A DNA stretch of 64,000 bases, from positions 62,001 through 126,000 of the forward strand of contig MU394134.1 of NCBI GenBank assembly GCA_022578605.1. Reading direction: 5' to 3'. Below the pieces are notes generated by a model. It did no database searches. It saw only the letters and a list, made by a program, of their open reading frames with translations, and was not told where the DNA came from. This document shows positions 1 to 11,011 of this stretch, piece after piece. Source of the DNA: Camillea tinctor. Taxonomy: Eukaryota; Ascomycota; Sordariomycetes; Xylariales; Xylariaceae. The first letter of the stretch is position 1. Every line of letters begins with the position of its first letter. Both the position numbers and the translations under genes were made by a program.

Positions 1-1
1 G

Positions 2-148
2 AGCGGCCAGATACCCCCCAAGTGCACCTTCCTCCAGTTCGCCGACGTGACGGTCGACAAGGCCGAGGAGCTCTTCGGCGAAGAAGCTGCGACTATCATC
101 CAGAAGGCCTGGGCGGGTGTGGGCGTCGTCCGGAAGACCCGCACTTAG
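2..148 (+). CDS. C-terminal end of a probable M4 (thermolysin-like) metalloprotease, partial
   Basis: An open frame enters from the left edge and stops at the TAG at 146-148, giving 48 residues. The end contains FADVTVDKAEELFG followed by KAWAGVGV. This resembles the C-terminal helical end of thermolysin-family (M4) neutral proteases, which typically finish with a helix and a motif like AW-AVGV. M4 enzymes are zinc endopeptidases, usually secreted. The HExxH and glutamate zinc ligands would lie upstream, outside the window, so the assignment rests only on this short tail. The coding strand is GC-rich. Oddly, the same frame continues 12 bases after the stop into a long Gly-Ser repeat (see 161-820). 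Confidence 0.5.
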   Translation, partial: SGQIPPKCTFLQFADVTVDKAEELFGEEAATIIQKAWAGVGVVRKTRT

Positions 149-160
149 GAGGTACAGAAA

Positions 161-820
161 TTGAGACGAAGCCAAAGTGGAGGTAGTGGAGGGAGTGGTG
201 GTAGCGGCGGTAACGCTGGCGGCGGTGATGGTGGTTCTGGTGGTAGCGGCGGCAATGGTAGTGGTGGTGGGATTGGTGGTAGTGGAGGTAATGGCGGAAG
301 TGGTGATGGTGGTGGAAGCGGTGGTAGCGGTGGCAGCGGTGGTAGCGGTGGCGGTGGTGGGAGAAGTTTTCCGTTTTTGAAACTAAACCAAAGCGGGGGC
401 AGTGGTGCTGATGGTGGAAGTGGCGGTGACGCTGGCGGTGGAAACGGCGGAAGCGGTGGTAGTGGTGGCAGTGGTAGCCGTCGTGGTACTGGCGGTAGTG
501 GCGGTGATGGCGGTAGTGGTTTTGGTGGTGGTGATGGCGGTAGTGGTGGCACTGGCGGTAGCGGCGGTCGTGGTGGGCGTAGAAGCTTTCCAAGACAAAG
601 CCAAAGCGGAGGCAGTGGTGGTTCTGGTGGTTTTGGTGGTAGCGGCGGCGGTGGTAGTGGTGGAGATGGTGGTAGCGGTGGCAGTGGTAGCCGTCGTGGT
701 ACTGGCGGTAGTGGCGGTACTGGCGGTAGTGGTAGTGGTGGTGGTGCTGGCGGTGCTGGCGGTGCTGGCGGTGATGGTGGTAGCGGTGGTAGTATTTCGT
801 TGTTGCGCGCAAGGAATTAG
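161..820 (+). repeat. GGT/GGC/AGT trinucleotide minisatellite encoding a Gly-Ser array
   Basis: About 650 bp of degenerate GGT-GGC-AGT triplets are arranged as three imperfect tandem units. Each unit is marked by a CAAAGnGG-type start, at about 173, 389 and 602, so units are about 213-216 bp. The units are joined by short non-repeat strings (for example GAAGTTTTCCG near 363 and GAAGCTTTCCAAG near 580). Frame 2 of the + strand is open throughout and would encode Gly/Ser/Asp-rich sequence, but it has no ATG. Several antisense frames (Pro-, His- and Thr-rich) are open too, simply because triplet repeats lack stops. It directly follows the protease stop in the same frame. It is probably 3'-flanking minisatellite DNA; a coding role is possible but not shown. 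Confidence 0.75.
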
Positions 821-2134
821 AAGCTTCGCAGGAGCGGGAGCACGCACCTTGCGCGCGGCGGAGGACCGAACGCGATCGTGGGAAAGAACGCGAACCCCGC
901 GCCCAACGCGGATGCCGCCCAGGGTGTCAGATCGCACTGGGGCCGCTCTGGCGGGTTCGTGGATATGTCGGCCTCGGCTTCATCGTCGGAGGGTGAGGGT
1001 AGAGGTGCTATGTGAAGCTAAATATTGGTAGATAGATGATGACTCCTAGATTGGGCTGGAGTTAGTTACACTTGGGAGTTTTCCTTCTTGAATCAAGAGA
1101 AGGAGGGATAAGAAAGGGCAAAGGGGGTAAATACTCGGTTAGGACGCATTGATATTAGTTATATAATATATGAATCGATATCAACATCCTATGAATGCTT
1201 TTTGTATGCTCATTCGCTAAGGTGAACCTTCGCATAGGAATAGGTACCAATGTATGCGTGTATAGATACACAGCTGAACTATACACCCCGAACTCATCTG
1301 GCTCTGTTTGGATGCTCTGACTTATATTGATATACTATAGGAATATGAATCCTCTAACTTCCTTCCCTAGTCTCATCCTGGTCACGCAGAGTAGAAGAAA
1401 AAACAGTCGAGCAAGTAAGTGAAACTTCTTTATCGGCCGTTAGAACAAGGCATTCCCCATTGATAATTCGTTCGTTCGTTTGTTCGTTGATGATCTGCAT
1501 CGCTCGCTATCTAAGTAGGTTAGGTATGTAGTAAATATATCGTTCCATAGTAATAGTAGTAGTAACGTAACGAACGCCCCCTTTCCGCAAAGAGAATATC
1601 AAAAAAAATAGGCTAATAGAAGAATATGTACAAGACGAGAAAGGTATTTCCCCCTTATAATATGTAACCCCCTCAGTGTCAGTTATGACTTCGGTCTAAG
1701 TACTCCAAGCAATCAATCATATCTTATTTTCATTCAGTTGTCAGTTCTTGAGAAAAGGTAAGGGGGGGGGGGGGGGGGGTATAGGTGTAGTTTGTCTTGT
1801 GCCTTTATCTTTTCTTCTCTCTTTTGGAGATTGGTTTTGTTTCTCTTGTTTTCATATCGTGTTATGTTGTGTTTGAATCCTCCCATAATATCTGATAATA
1901 GCCATCAAAGCTTCCCCCCCCTTTTTTTTTTCTGCATATCCCATCACTGACTGTATAGATAGAGATAGACAACCTAGGTAGGTGATAAATCCCAAGAAAA
2001 GAAAAAGGATGTAATAAAAGGGGGTATCACGAAGTGTAAAACACAGCACCAAATACGAAATCCTTTGTTCTCTCTCTCTCCCTCTCTGGATCTTTGACGT
2101 AGAACATGTATAAACCAGGTTTGCCTTATTCAGC
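821..2134. other. Intergenic, no gene seen
   Basis: AT-rich spacer between the Gly-Ser array and the convergent unknown gene that ends at 2135. It holds a run of 18 G (1762-1779), a C/T-rich run near 1914-1931 and one ACCTAGGT palindrome (1972-1979). No convincing coding sequence was found. Confidence 0.6.
1762..1779 (+). repeat. Poly(G) tract, 18 nt
   Basis: Uninterrupted run of 18 G in intergenic DNA. It could form quadruplex structure and is prone to length error in sequencing. Confidence 0.9.
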
Positions 2135-5100
2135 TTAGACACCGCCCACGCCCCCATCCTCCAGAGTCTCGTCCCACCCGCCAGTCGAGAGCAGATACTC
2201 GCCGACCCTTTCCTTAACACCGCGCATGGCCTCGCCCAGGGCGCCCTCCCACTGGTCTTGCACCACGCGGACTTTTTCTTTCAAATCCTCGGTGAGCCGG
2301 TCCTGCTCCGCGCGGCGCTCCTCCTCGGCCTGCTGTCCAGCCCCCTCCGCCTCCGCGACCTTCGCCCGCGCCGCAGCGACAGCCTCCTTGACCTCGTGCA
2401 GCAGGCACAGTAGGTTGGTCTGCGACTCGATGAACTGGTACGAGCTCTTCTCCGCGTGCAGCAGCAGGCTGTACAGGTACTGCAGCGGGTGCGCGTGGTA
2501 CGCCGGGTTCTCCTCGTACTCGGCCGCCGGGATCTGGATCCGGAAGCTGCCGTCGAGTATCATCCCGCCTCCTCCTCCCCCGTTTCCGGCGTTACTGCCC
2601 GGGATCTTGTCCAAGAGCCGCTTCAGCGGTGTCGCGAGGTCCCAGAACGCGTTGAGCTGCATGTCGACGCCGCGCTCGACATTCTCCTCCACGACGGCGC
2701 GGAACTCGCGCGTGCGCTGCAGCACCTCGGCCGCGAACGCGGCGCGCCGCTTCGCCGCGTCCTCCGCGAAGAACGCCTCCGCGCTGCGCAGCTTGTCCGC
2801 GTCGCCGCCGCCCCCGCTCGCCCGCTGCCGGTACGGCGCCAGCGCCATCTCGCGGTACCGCTCGTTGCGGTCGGACAGCAGGTCGTACACCTCGCGGTGC
2901 AGCGCCTCGCGCGCCTCGAAGATCCACTTCAGCAGCGTCAGCTTCTCCAGCAGCTCGGGCTGCTCGTCGCCCTCCTCCTGCGGCATGTTGGGGTCGGGCG
3001 CGCGCGCCTCCACGAACAGCCGCGACCGCAGGCCCTCGAAGAGCGACGTCGCTTGCTGGATCCGCGCCGTCAGCAGCTCGTGCAGGGGCAGCACCACCGC
3101 CGTCTGGAAGCGCTCGAATTCGCTGCGCGACAGCTCCTTCGCCTGCGCCCGCTCCGTCTCTTGCGTGTCCGCTTCGATGGCGGCGGCTTCCGCGTACGAC
3201 ATGTGGCCCTGCGCGATCTCCTGCTGCAGGTTCGCGCGCAGCGCTTGCCGCTGCTGGGAGGCGGCGGCGGCGGCGGCGGAGCGCGCCTGCTGGCTCTCCT
3301 GCGCGAACTTGTCCTTGGCCGCTTGGATCTCGGTCAGGTCGCTGACGGAGCGGACGAGCGTGCGCATCGAGCTGAGCTCCGGGTGGTTGTTGTTGACGGC
3401 GGGGTGGTGGCGCGGGTAGGGCGGCGGCAGCGTGACGAGGCGCGATATGTCGAGCTGCGAGGGGCTGGGCGTGTTCGGGGCGGAGGAGGCGATGGAGAGG
3501 AGGGAGTTGCGGAACTGCGGCTGCGGGGATGCGCCGGACGGTAGTGGCTGCTCCGGGTTATGCCATCCGACCTTCTCGGGGGGGTATTCGTCTGCGGAGT
3601 AGCGCTTGCTAGAGCCGGCGTACCCGTCTGCTGCGCTGGCGGGTCCGTCTTGCCACTGCAGGGCTTCTCTGGCTTCCTTCGGAACGCCCATGTATTTCGA
3701 CTCGCGCTTCGTCCTCTCGAGCCCGTTGGCGTGCCCGTGGGAATCCCCTTCCCACCAGCGGCTCGACGGCCGGCCCCGCGAGCCCGACTCGTCGAATGCC
3801 TCGCTCACGCTCATGCTGAGGATAGGCGACAACGAAGGCATGTATTGGGAAGCCCAGTTCCCGCCAGGTGGAGGGGGTGCTATAGGGGATAGTGATAAAT
3901 TCGGTGCTGATGACATTGGCGCTGGACTGGATTGCACCGGGGGATCCCGGGAGGGGATAGTCGCAGAGTTGCGCTGCGAACTCGACTCAGCTACCTGGGG
4001 CGCCCACTCGCTGGACTGGGAGGTCGACGAGTCGCGGCGGGTTTTCATCGGACGAAAGAGATCGCGTGTGAGGTCGAAGATCTCCGATCCCATTGCTCCG
4101 ATGGCTGACGAGTACCGCTCCCGCCTGAGCCGGGACTCGTTCACGATGAAGTCGGCGAACAGCTTGACGCGGTCGGCGTCCGACTTAGCACTCGCTTCCT
4201 GCTCAGCGAAAACTCGGAAGCGCTCGATGCTTCCTTGGCAGAACCGGTCGGCGGTTTGGCTCACGACCAGTTGCTTGGTCATCAATTGGGCCGAAGGGGG
4301 CGCCGAAGTGATGCTGCTAATCGTGGTGGATATCTCGGGTCGCGCGTGAGATGAACTCGATGCTGACCGGCTTTGCGGCGGCGGTGTGGGAAGTGCCTTG
4401 GGAGCTATTGGGTGGCTCTGTTCCGCCACGGGGTACCCCTTTTGCGGGTGTGGCGAGAAGGGAGGGGTGGGCGTCTCGGGGTGCATGCCCGCGGACGGAC
4501 GCGGCGTCGAATACCTCGAGTCTATGTTACTATCTTCACCGGTTCTGGGCCCCTCTTGTCTCCCTCCACTGCGGGGAGTTCCTCTTTGTGTTGGAACGCG
4601 CTGGTACATGCTGGAACTTGTAGGGACTACGATATCTGATAGCGGTTGTGTATCTGAGCTTGAATCGCTTCTTTGATGTCTGGTCCGGCTTTCGTTGCGC
4701 CTTTCACGCAGCGTCTTCTCGCCTCGGACGGCGCCAGTACGGTTGAGCCCGCCGCCAGAATTGGGCGCTGAGGCCGACTGCGGTTGGGCTTGCGATGAAG
4801 AGCCGGCGGCACTAGATGTATCAATAGTTAATTCAGGTTGATTAGGTGATCTACTACTGCGCACTTGAGCGTCCTCGTCGACCCAGTTGGCTGGGGTCGG
4901 CGGCACGGGACCGAGCGCATTTATCCCGGAGGGCGGCGGTCGTCTCGTAGGTGGTGACATGATAGGATCAGTAGTAGTCCGATTTAGACTCTGGGATCTG
5001 GACTGAGCCGATGGAGGCGGTCCCGGTGGCGGTGGTGGGATGGGCATGCCGGGCCCCCACCTAGATTGTGATGCTGATCTCGATCGAGCTGATGTCGGGG

Positions 5101-5823
5101 TCTCTATGGCACTTGCTGATGCTGCTCTCCGCGCGTTGGGGGGCAAAGTGGCTACGTCGCCTTCAAATCTCGGTGCTGCTTGAGGGATATTGATCATGAG
5201 GGTTTGCGGCCTAGTCAGTGGTGGAGCCGGGCGATTGTCCGGAGGGGAAGAAGACTCGTTCGCGTCTCGGTCTCTTCGCCTCGTCAGCGAAGACAATCCA
5301 AAACGTCGCTCACGAGAGCCATTCCGCCCATTAGAGCCTGGCGGCGGAGGAAAGCTCGGGCTGGTTGAGGGCTCCGGAGAAGGGCGATGCACAGCGGAAG
5401 CGGGAACTCTTGCAGCAGACGTATTTGCTGGTGGCGTTTCATAGCCCGCCCCAGCCGGCCTTTGGCTGCGGGGAGGCGAATATGGAGGTGGAGGAGCCGG
5501 CGCCGATGCTTTGATCATTAGTTTGCCAATAACTGAGTGGAATTAGCTGTCGACTTACTCGGGGGTTGGTTGTCCCGAAAGGACCCAGGGGCAGGAAACT
5601 GATGCGCTCTTTCAGGACCGACGGCGGAAGACGGCACCCATTGCTGGGGATTGTAGGGCGCTATAGTGCTGGCGGGCGTGATGCCTCCAAAAGTATGCGG
5701 TGTGCTGGTGGAAATAGCAGAATGAGGCGCATTTGATTGATTGTGATATCCCCCTAGGGACGTGGTTAGCAACGGATTGAGGGCCTGGCGAAGTCGCGAG
5801 GAAGTATCACGAGTGCTAGTCAT
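2135..5823 (-). CDS. Unknown large protein: disordered Pro/Ser-rich N-terminal half, coiled-coil C-terminus
   Basis: Two exons: 5823-5559 and 5508-2135. The 50-bp intron (GTAAGT donor, CTAAT branch, CAAAG acceptor) joins two frames exactly and gives a 1212-residue protein starting MTSTRDTSSRL. Residues 1 to about 800 are low-complexity and rich in Pro, Ser, Arg and Gln (for example APAPPPPYSPP and IPPPPPGPPPS), so probably disordered. A helical stretch at about 480-560 and the region from about 840 onward are Ala/Glu/Arg/Gln-rich with heptad-like patterning, typical of coiled coils (for example EAAAIEADTQETERAQAKEL). No catalytic motif, signal peptide or membrane segment is visible. The layout suggests a scaffold or cytoskeleton/trafficking adaptor, but that is inference and I do not recognise the family. 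The 3' half is strongly GC-rich. Confidence 0.8.
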
Positions 5824-8800
5824 CGTCGCCGGCTAAAGTGTCGTGTTAAGCGGTCCAGTGGTGATTTAGGCAAGGGACGGAGGTGTGAAGCAACGCGAGT
5901 GAACAGCGACTTGCGATAAATGAACCTCTGTGCTTCCAATACAGCCTTACTCCTCGCCCTTCAACGTGAAAACATGAAGAACACCTTGTCGTTCCAAACT
6001 CCCATGACGCGAATACCTATAGATGAGCGAGGCAGGTCGAAGACAACCTGTAGTAGGCTGATATCGCGGTCGAAAAGAATTCCGTGTAGGGTTGAGGTTG
6101 GGAAGAGGACGTAGAAAAGACTAAAAGACGAAAAGAAACGACTAGACAAGCTGACAACCCTCTGCCTTGCGAAGGGAACTGGGGGGTCTAGTTTCTTGGC
6201 AGATCGCGGTGACTAGGTTAGGTGGACGTCTTGCATATACTACTTAGATATTGTTTAAACGTTTGTGGCAAATTCTGAGGAGCAGTTCATATCCTAGTTG
6301 CAGGAATCCCCCCTGTCCCTGAGGTTTAAGAACCGTATCATCTAATGCCAGTTGCCCTCTGATTTTAGCAACGTCTCCGTACGGATATAGTCAAGGTAGT
6401 TTCTATGTAGTGTATATAGACACTTCAATGCACAGACCGGCAGAGTATGGTACCACCTAACCTAGCAATGTACGGTACGTGCTGAAAAGGGTAACAGTAT
6501 TACTGCATATAGAAAGACAGCACAGAAGTTTTAAGCTTAAACCAATAATAGGTAGATTTACCGCATCAGCGAGCCATTCATTTGGTGTCAGTATCAATAT
6601 GAGGTAAGAGGATATAACACCTCATCCGGCTGAGAGGACAAAGGGAGGGGGGGTGAGCGGGACATCAGAAGGCCGGGGTTCGCGTTGGAGGGGGGGGTAT
6701 TCTCAGTGTGGTGTAGTGTAGGTAATATCGTATTGTAGTAAGGAGGGCCAGGGGTAATAGGTTGTCTTTGACTATTGGCCAAGATATCAAGCGGGTCCTG
6801 GTCTATATTTGGATCTATAACTCGAATCTGGGTGATGATTGGCTGTTCCTCCTGGCCCCTCGTGGTATTTGGCATACGGGCGCTTAAAAATCTGCCCACC
6901 CCCCTTTCAAACTTATAAGATCGTCATGCTAGTGCGACGGCGTTGTGTGAGTACATACCTGCTAGGGAGTAAATAGTTGCCGAGGATGTGTAGAGGAGCC
7001 GTCTTACAAACATTACATACACATACACACTAACCCTACTTTAACACATTGGCCTCAATGCAGCAGACCGATGAATATGGTACTGAAAAGCAGTCAGAAC
7101 TTTGTAAAACTGCATAGTCCTTCTGCGGGAGAACTACTACGGCAAGAAGCGATATTAATGGATGTAAGGCTTGTTAATCCATGGATGTAGGAATATAGGT
7201 ATATACTGCATCGATGGCTTGCATTATGTGCACCGCTTAGGTGTGTAGACTTCCGCCCTGCCGCCCGGGCCGGTGCACAAGCTGATCCTTCTTCCTAATG
7301 TTTGGTGATCTATCTCTCTGGCGGAATGCGAGTGAGCGTGATTCATGTACACTATGATAGGCTATATCATACGAAGTAGGTATACCACATAAGTAACTAC
7401 CTTCCGACCTACCTACATACCAAGCCACTCAGCTAATAGGTGTCTGCTATCCAGTTGGAGATTTACTACCAATAAATGAATTACATAGATCTCATTAGAT
7501 TGAGATCGATGTGATAAAAAATGATGAAACCGCGTGCTTCCGCTCAATGCGTACCATGGAAGAGAGAGAAAGAGTTGACCAGTACATTATAAAGCATACC
7601 ACGTCAATCACATGAAGCATCGATGTTGAATGGGGAGATTTGACATTGTTAATTGACATAGATATCTACACAATGCATTAATAATCCATCCCTATATGGA
7701 CCCCTGTTTATTAGCATTATGGAAACCTCCTTTTCTTTTCTTATAGCTCTCTTATAAGACGTATGGTATCACATAGTTGTACGGCCAATATGCAAGTTAA
7801 AGATATCACTAGATATAAAAATAGAAATGTGACCGGAGTTTTCTTTTATTCTTTTTTTTCCCTTCCTTTTCCCTTTTTGAAAGATGCCGTGTGTCGGGGG
7901 TTCTTGATTTTCGGTGCAATTCTTGGCCTCCCCCAAGCGCAAGCGAGAGGGAGGTGTATGTAGTTATTGGTCACGATCATATCATGGATCCTCAGGGGTG
8001 TTATTGATCAATCATAGGGCTGGTCACCAAAATCAAGCATAGGGAATGGAGTTGATAAACGCGGTGACAAGCAGAACGAAAATAGAACCCGCGTGGAGTT
8101 AGATAAGCCGGAGTAATGTATGTGCAGTATAGGTATATGTAGGTTAGAGTTGTCTCTTATATTCCTTACCTAGTTGCAGATGTGATAGGTTATACTACTA
8201 TTGCATGTCCATAAGTTGTCAACTACCTGTTCTTTGTTCTTGTTTGAATTTCCTTTACTTTTCTTTCTCCAACATATTCCTGTGTTTATTTTAATCAATG
8301 CGCAACTATATACTATAATTAATTAACATGATAGGTAGGCAGCATTTGCTTGGAAGCTCTGGCGTCTTTCCACAACAGCCGGTGGTTAGCCAACCATTTT
8401 AACAACCTAGTAGGGTCCGATCGAAGCCTTGAAAAAAAATTAAAAATAGGATACTTTTGTATAAATAAGATATTTCAGGAGTTCATGTATGAACGTTAGA
8501 AATGTAAATGGAACATTTGATCAGGCTTGATTAGAATTATGCAGAATGTGGAATAGACTGGAAGGGAGGATACTATATAAGTTGATTATAATACCTACCC
8601 AGGTAGTTAGGCTGGCATCAAAAAAAGGGCTGCACACTGTTAAGTGTCTCGCAATCTGAATGCATAATGCAATGCTAAAGATAAATAAGAGAAGAAAACA
8701 AAATTTATTTAAATTTATTTTTTATTCCCTATTCATGTTGAAGTTGATGTTGGAGTATAGTATGATGCTACATACGAACAAGTATGCAGGCCTTTTGATG

Positions 8801-9820
8801 CTGGGTGTGGTGTATGTATGGATTGGATGGATGGATTTCTCCAGTTGATCGAGGTGGGGGGGTTGGAAGGGAAGAGATTGGATTGGATTGGACCTATGAG
8901 ATTAGAACTTGAACTTCCACTTCTCTCTCTCCCCCACTTCACTTTACAGTTATCTAAGCAGATACCTAGGTACTTCTTCTGGAAACGCACTTTCCTTTCA
9001 TGCAAGCATTAGTACTTAAACATCAATTAAGTACATACTTATGTAAGTACCTTTTCCCCGGACCGATATTTCTACCGAATTATGCAATTGATCAATTGAT
9101 CAATCGCAGGATAGAATTAAATAGAAATGGACCCACTTCTTTCTAGCCTTACTTCTCAGAACCCCACCTTTGCATATTTTAGTCTTCTTTTTCTTCTCAC
9201 CTTAAAAAGGAATTTCAAGGAATTTCTAGATCTTTCTGCCGCAACCAAAAAAACTTCTTCTCTACTAAATAAAATACCCCCCTCGATTGAGAATTTCCCA
9301 AAACAACAAAAAGGTGTTCGTTGGCCCTCAGCCCTCCATGCCGTATCTTCATTTCTCTTCCATCTGTCATGCTTACATGCACCAGATGATCGAGTAGTTG
9401 GGAAATTCATCACCACTTTCGTCTCGTCTTTTCATCTTTCGTCCCGTCCATCTGACCTAGCATTGGTATGTCTTCTCTCTTTTCTCTCTTCTCTCTTATT
9501 TCTCTTTTCTTTTTTTCTTTTTTTTTCTATTTACTTCCGTATATTTCGGTGCATATCATGATGATATACCCAGCTGGCACCAGTCATAGAGCGACTTGTA
9601 CTCCCTTTCATTGATGACCAAAATGCTGTAGTCCAAAGAGACTGTTATCTGAATATCTCCATTCCCATTGTCACATATTAATGGACTTGTCCATATAATA
9701 ACTACCTCATTGATCAATCCCACTAACCAACCGAGCTTCCGGTCGTGTAGCATATCCACCGAATCCATTCTTCTTCTGTCTCTCACACAGGTTTAGCATA
9801 TCCTCTCGTCGTTCGTCATC
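5824..9820. other. Gene-poor 4-kb spacer
   Basis: AT-rich DNA between the unknown gene on the - strand and AHA1 on the + strand. The first few hundred bases are probably the 5' leader and promoter of the - strand gene. From about 9100 the sequence becomes pyrimidine-rich and is probably AHA1 promoter/leader. It holds one ACCTAGGT (8964-8971) and many TAGGTA strings. A 101-codon - strand frame at 6594-6899 is not convincing. No transposon or RNA gene was recognised. Confidence 0.5.
9470..9531 (+). promoter_or_regulatory. Sense-strand pyrimidine tract upstream of AHA1
   Basis: About 60 bases almost wholly C and T, lying about 290 bp upstream of the AHA1 start. CT-rich stretches just upstream of transcription starts are common in filamentous-fungal promoters of constitutive genes. 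Similar tracts occur before FMC1, MRX8, RAP1, the Gly-rich gene, the GT69 gene and the H1-like gene in this window. Confidence 0.5.
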
Positions 9821-11011
9821 ATGGCTCTCCATAACCCCAACAACTGGCACTGGGTCAGCAAGAACGCCGGCGAGTGGGCTAAGAGCTGGTTCGACGAGAA
9901 TCTGACCAAGATCTCGGCTGAAGATGGAGAGGTCACCGCCAAGATCAGCAAGGTTATCAGCATGGACGGTGACGTGGATGTCAGTCAACGAAAGGGGAAG
10001 GTAATCACCATATTCGACGTGAAGCTCGTTCTCGAGTACTCCGGTATGCGCGTGCCTATGCCTCTCGTAGAACTAGAATCTTATAAAATATACCAGAGCA
10101 ACCTATGTACTAACAAACCCTCCGCCAGGAACCGCGCCTGATGTAGAATCCGTCTCGGGGACTATCACCGTTCCCGAAGTAGCTCATGATACTGAAGAAG
10201 ACGAGTTTGTTGTATGTTCCGTCTCTCAACTCACTGTGCCGGTCTTTCTCCGTTCTGACCTAACCCGTAAATACTTAGTTTGATATCGACATTCACTCTG
10301 AATCCAAGGAGAAGCAGCCTGTTAAAGACCTCATCCGATCCAAGCTCGTGCCTCAGCTGCGTCAGGAGTTCTTGAAGCTTACTCCAGCTTTGATCTCGGA
10401 GCATGGCAAGGACATCCAACATGCTGCTGGTTCCAACCCTTCAAGTGGATTCTCCACCCCCAAGTACCATGCCCAGCCCAGTAGTTCTGCAAAGCCGGAG
10501 ACCTCCACAAGCACTCAGCGTAATACGGGCAGCATTGTCAATACCACTACCGTCACAGACCAGGAAGAGTTCCGAACCACTGCTGCCGAGATGTACCAGA
10601 CTTTTACAGATCCCCAACGCCTTGCCGCCTTCACCCGCGCTGCCCCCAAGAGATTCGACGGTGCTAAGGAAGGTGGCATCTTTGAGTTGTTCGATGGCAA
10701 CGTCTCTGGCGAGTACAAGGAGCTCCAGGAGCCATCCAAGATTGTCCAGACTTGGCGTCTCAAGCAGTGGCCCGAAGGTCATTTCTCCAAGCAGATTATC
10801 CACTTCGACCAGAACGACGTGGATGGCGTGACGGTGATGAGAGTCGAATGGACCGGAGTCCCCGTCGGCCAGGAAGAGGTGACCAAGCGTAATTGGGAGG
10901 AATACTACGTGAGGAGCATCAAGAAGACCTTTGGGTAAGCATTGAATGCCGATTCGTGTTCTTTGTTACGTAGAAACTAACTCGGGTTTTAGTTTTGGAA
11001 CGATTCTATGA
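9821..11011 (+). CDS. aha1: Aha1, activator of Hsp90 ATPase
   Basis: Four exons: 9821-10043, 10129-10211, 10279-10934 and 10993-11011. All three introns have GT..AG borders, and the joins keep frame to give 326 residues, normal for Aha1. The start MALHNPNNWHW and the segment DVDVSQRKGKV are hallmark Aha1 N-domain sequences. Residues about 12-155 form the Hsp90-binding N domain, and about 186-326 the AHSA1/SRPBCC C domain. The tiny last exon supplies the conserved ending FGFGTIL. Aha1 is a cytosolic co-chaperone that binds the Hsp90 middle domain and stimulates its ATPase, speeding client-protein folding. Intron 1 has a TACTAAC branch site. The gene sits alone, downstream of a pyrimidine-rich promoter. 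Confidence 0.96.

Noticed and set aside
146..160. Programmed stop readthrough into the Gly-Ser array
   Set aside because: The stop is TAG followed by GAG, not a known leaky context such as a stop followed by CTA.
96..1031. His/Tyr-, Pro- and Thr/Ala-rich frames over the minisatellite
   Set aside because: Triplet repeats are stop-free in most frames; these lack plausible starts, ends or domains.
6594..6899. 101-codon - strand frame with balanced composition
   Set aside because: Looks slightly protein-like but is isolated in a 4-kb gene-poor region, overlaps C-runs and shows no recognisable motif or splice partners.
9127..9561. 144-codon + strand frame upstream of AHA1
   Set aside because: Composition (Phe/Leu/Ser) follows the pyrimidine-rich promoter tract, there is no motif, and it ends in low-complexity sequence.
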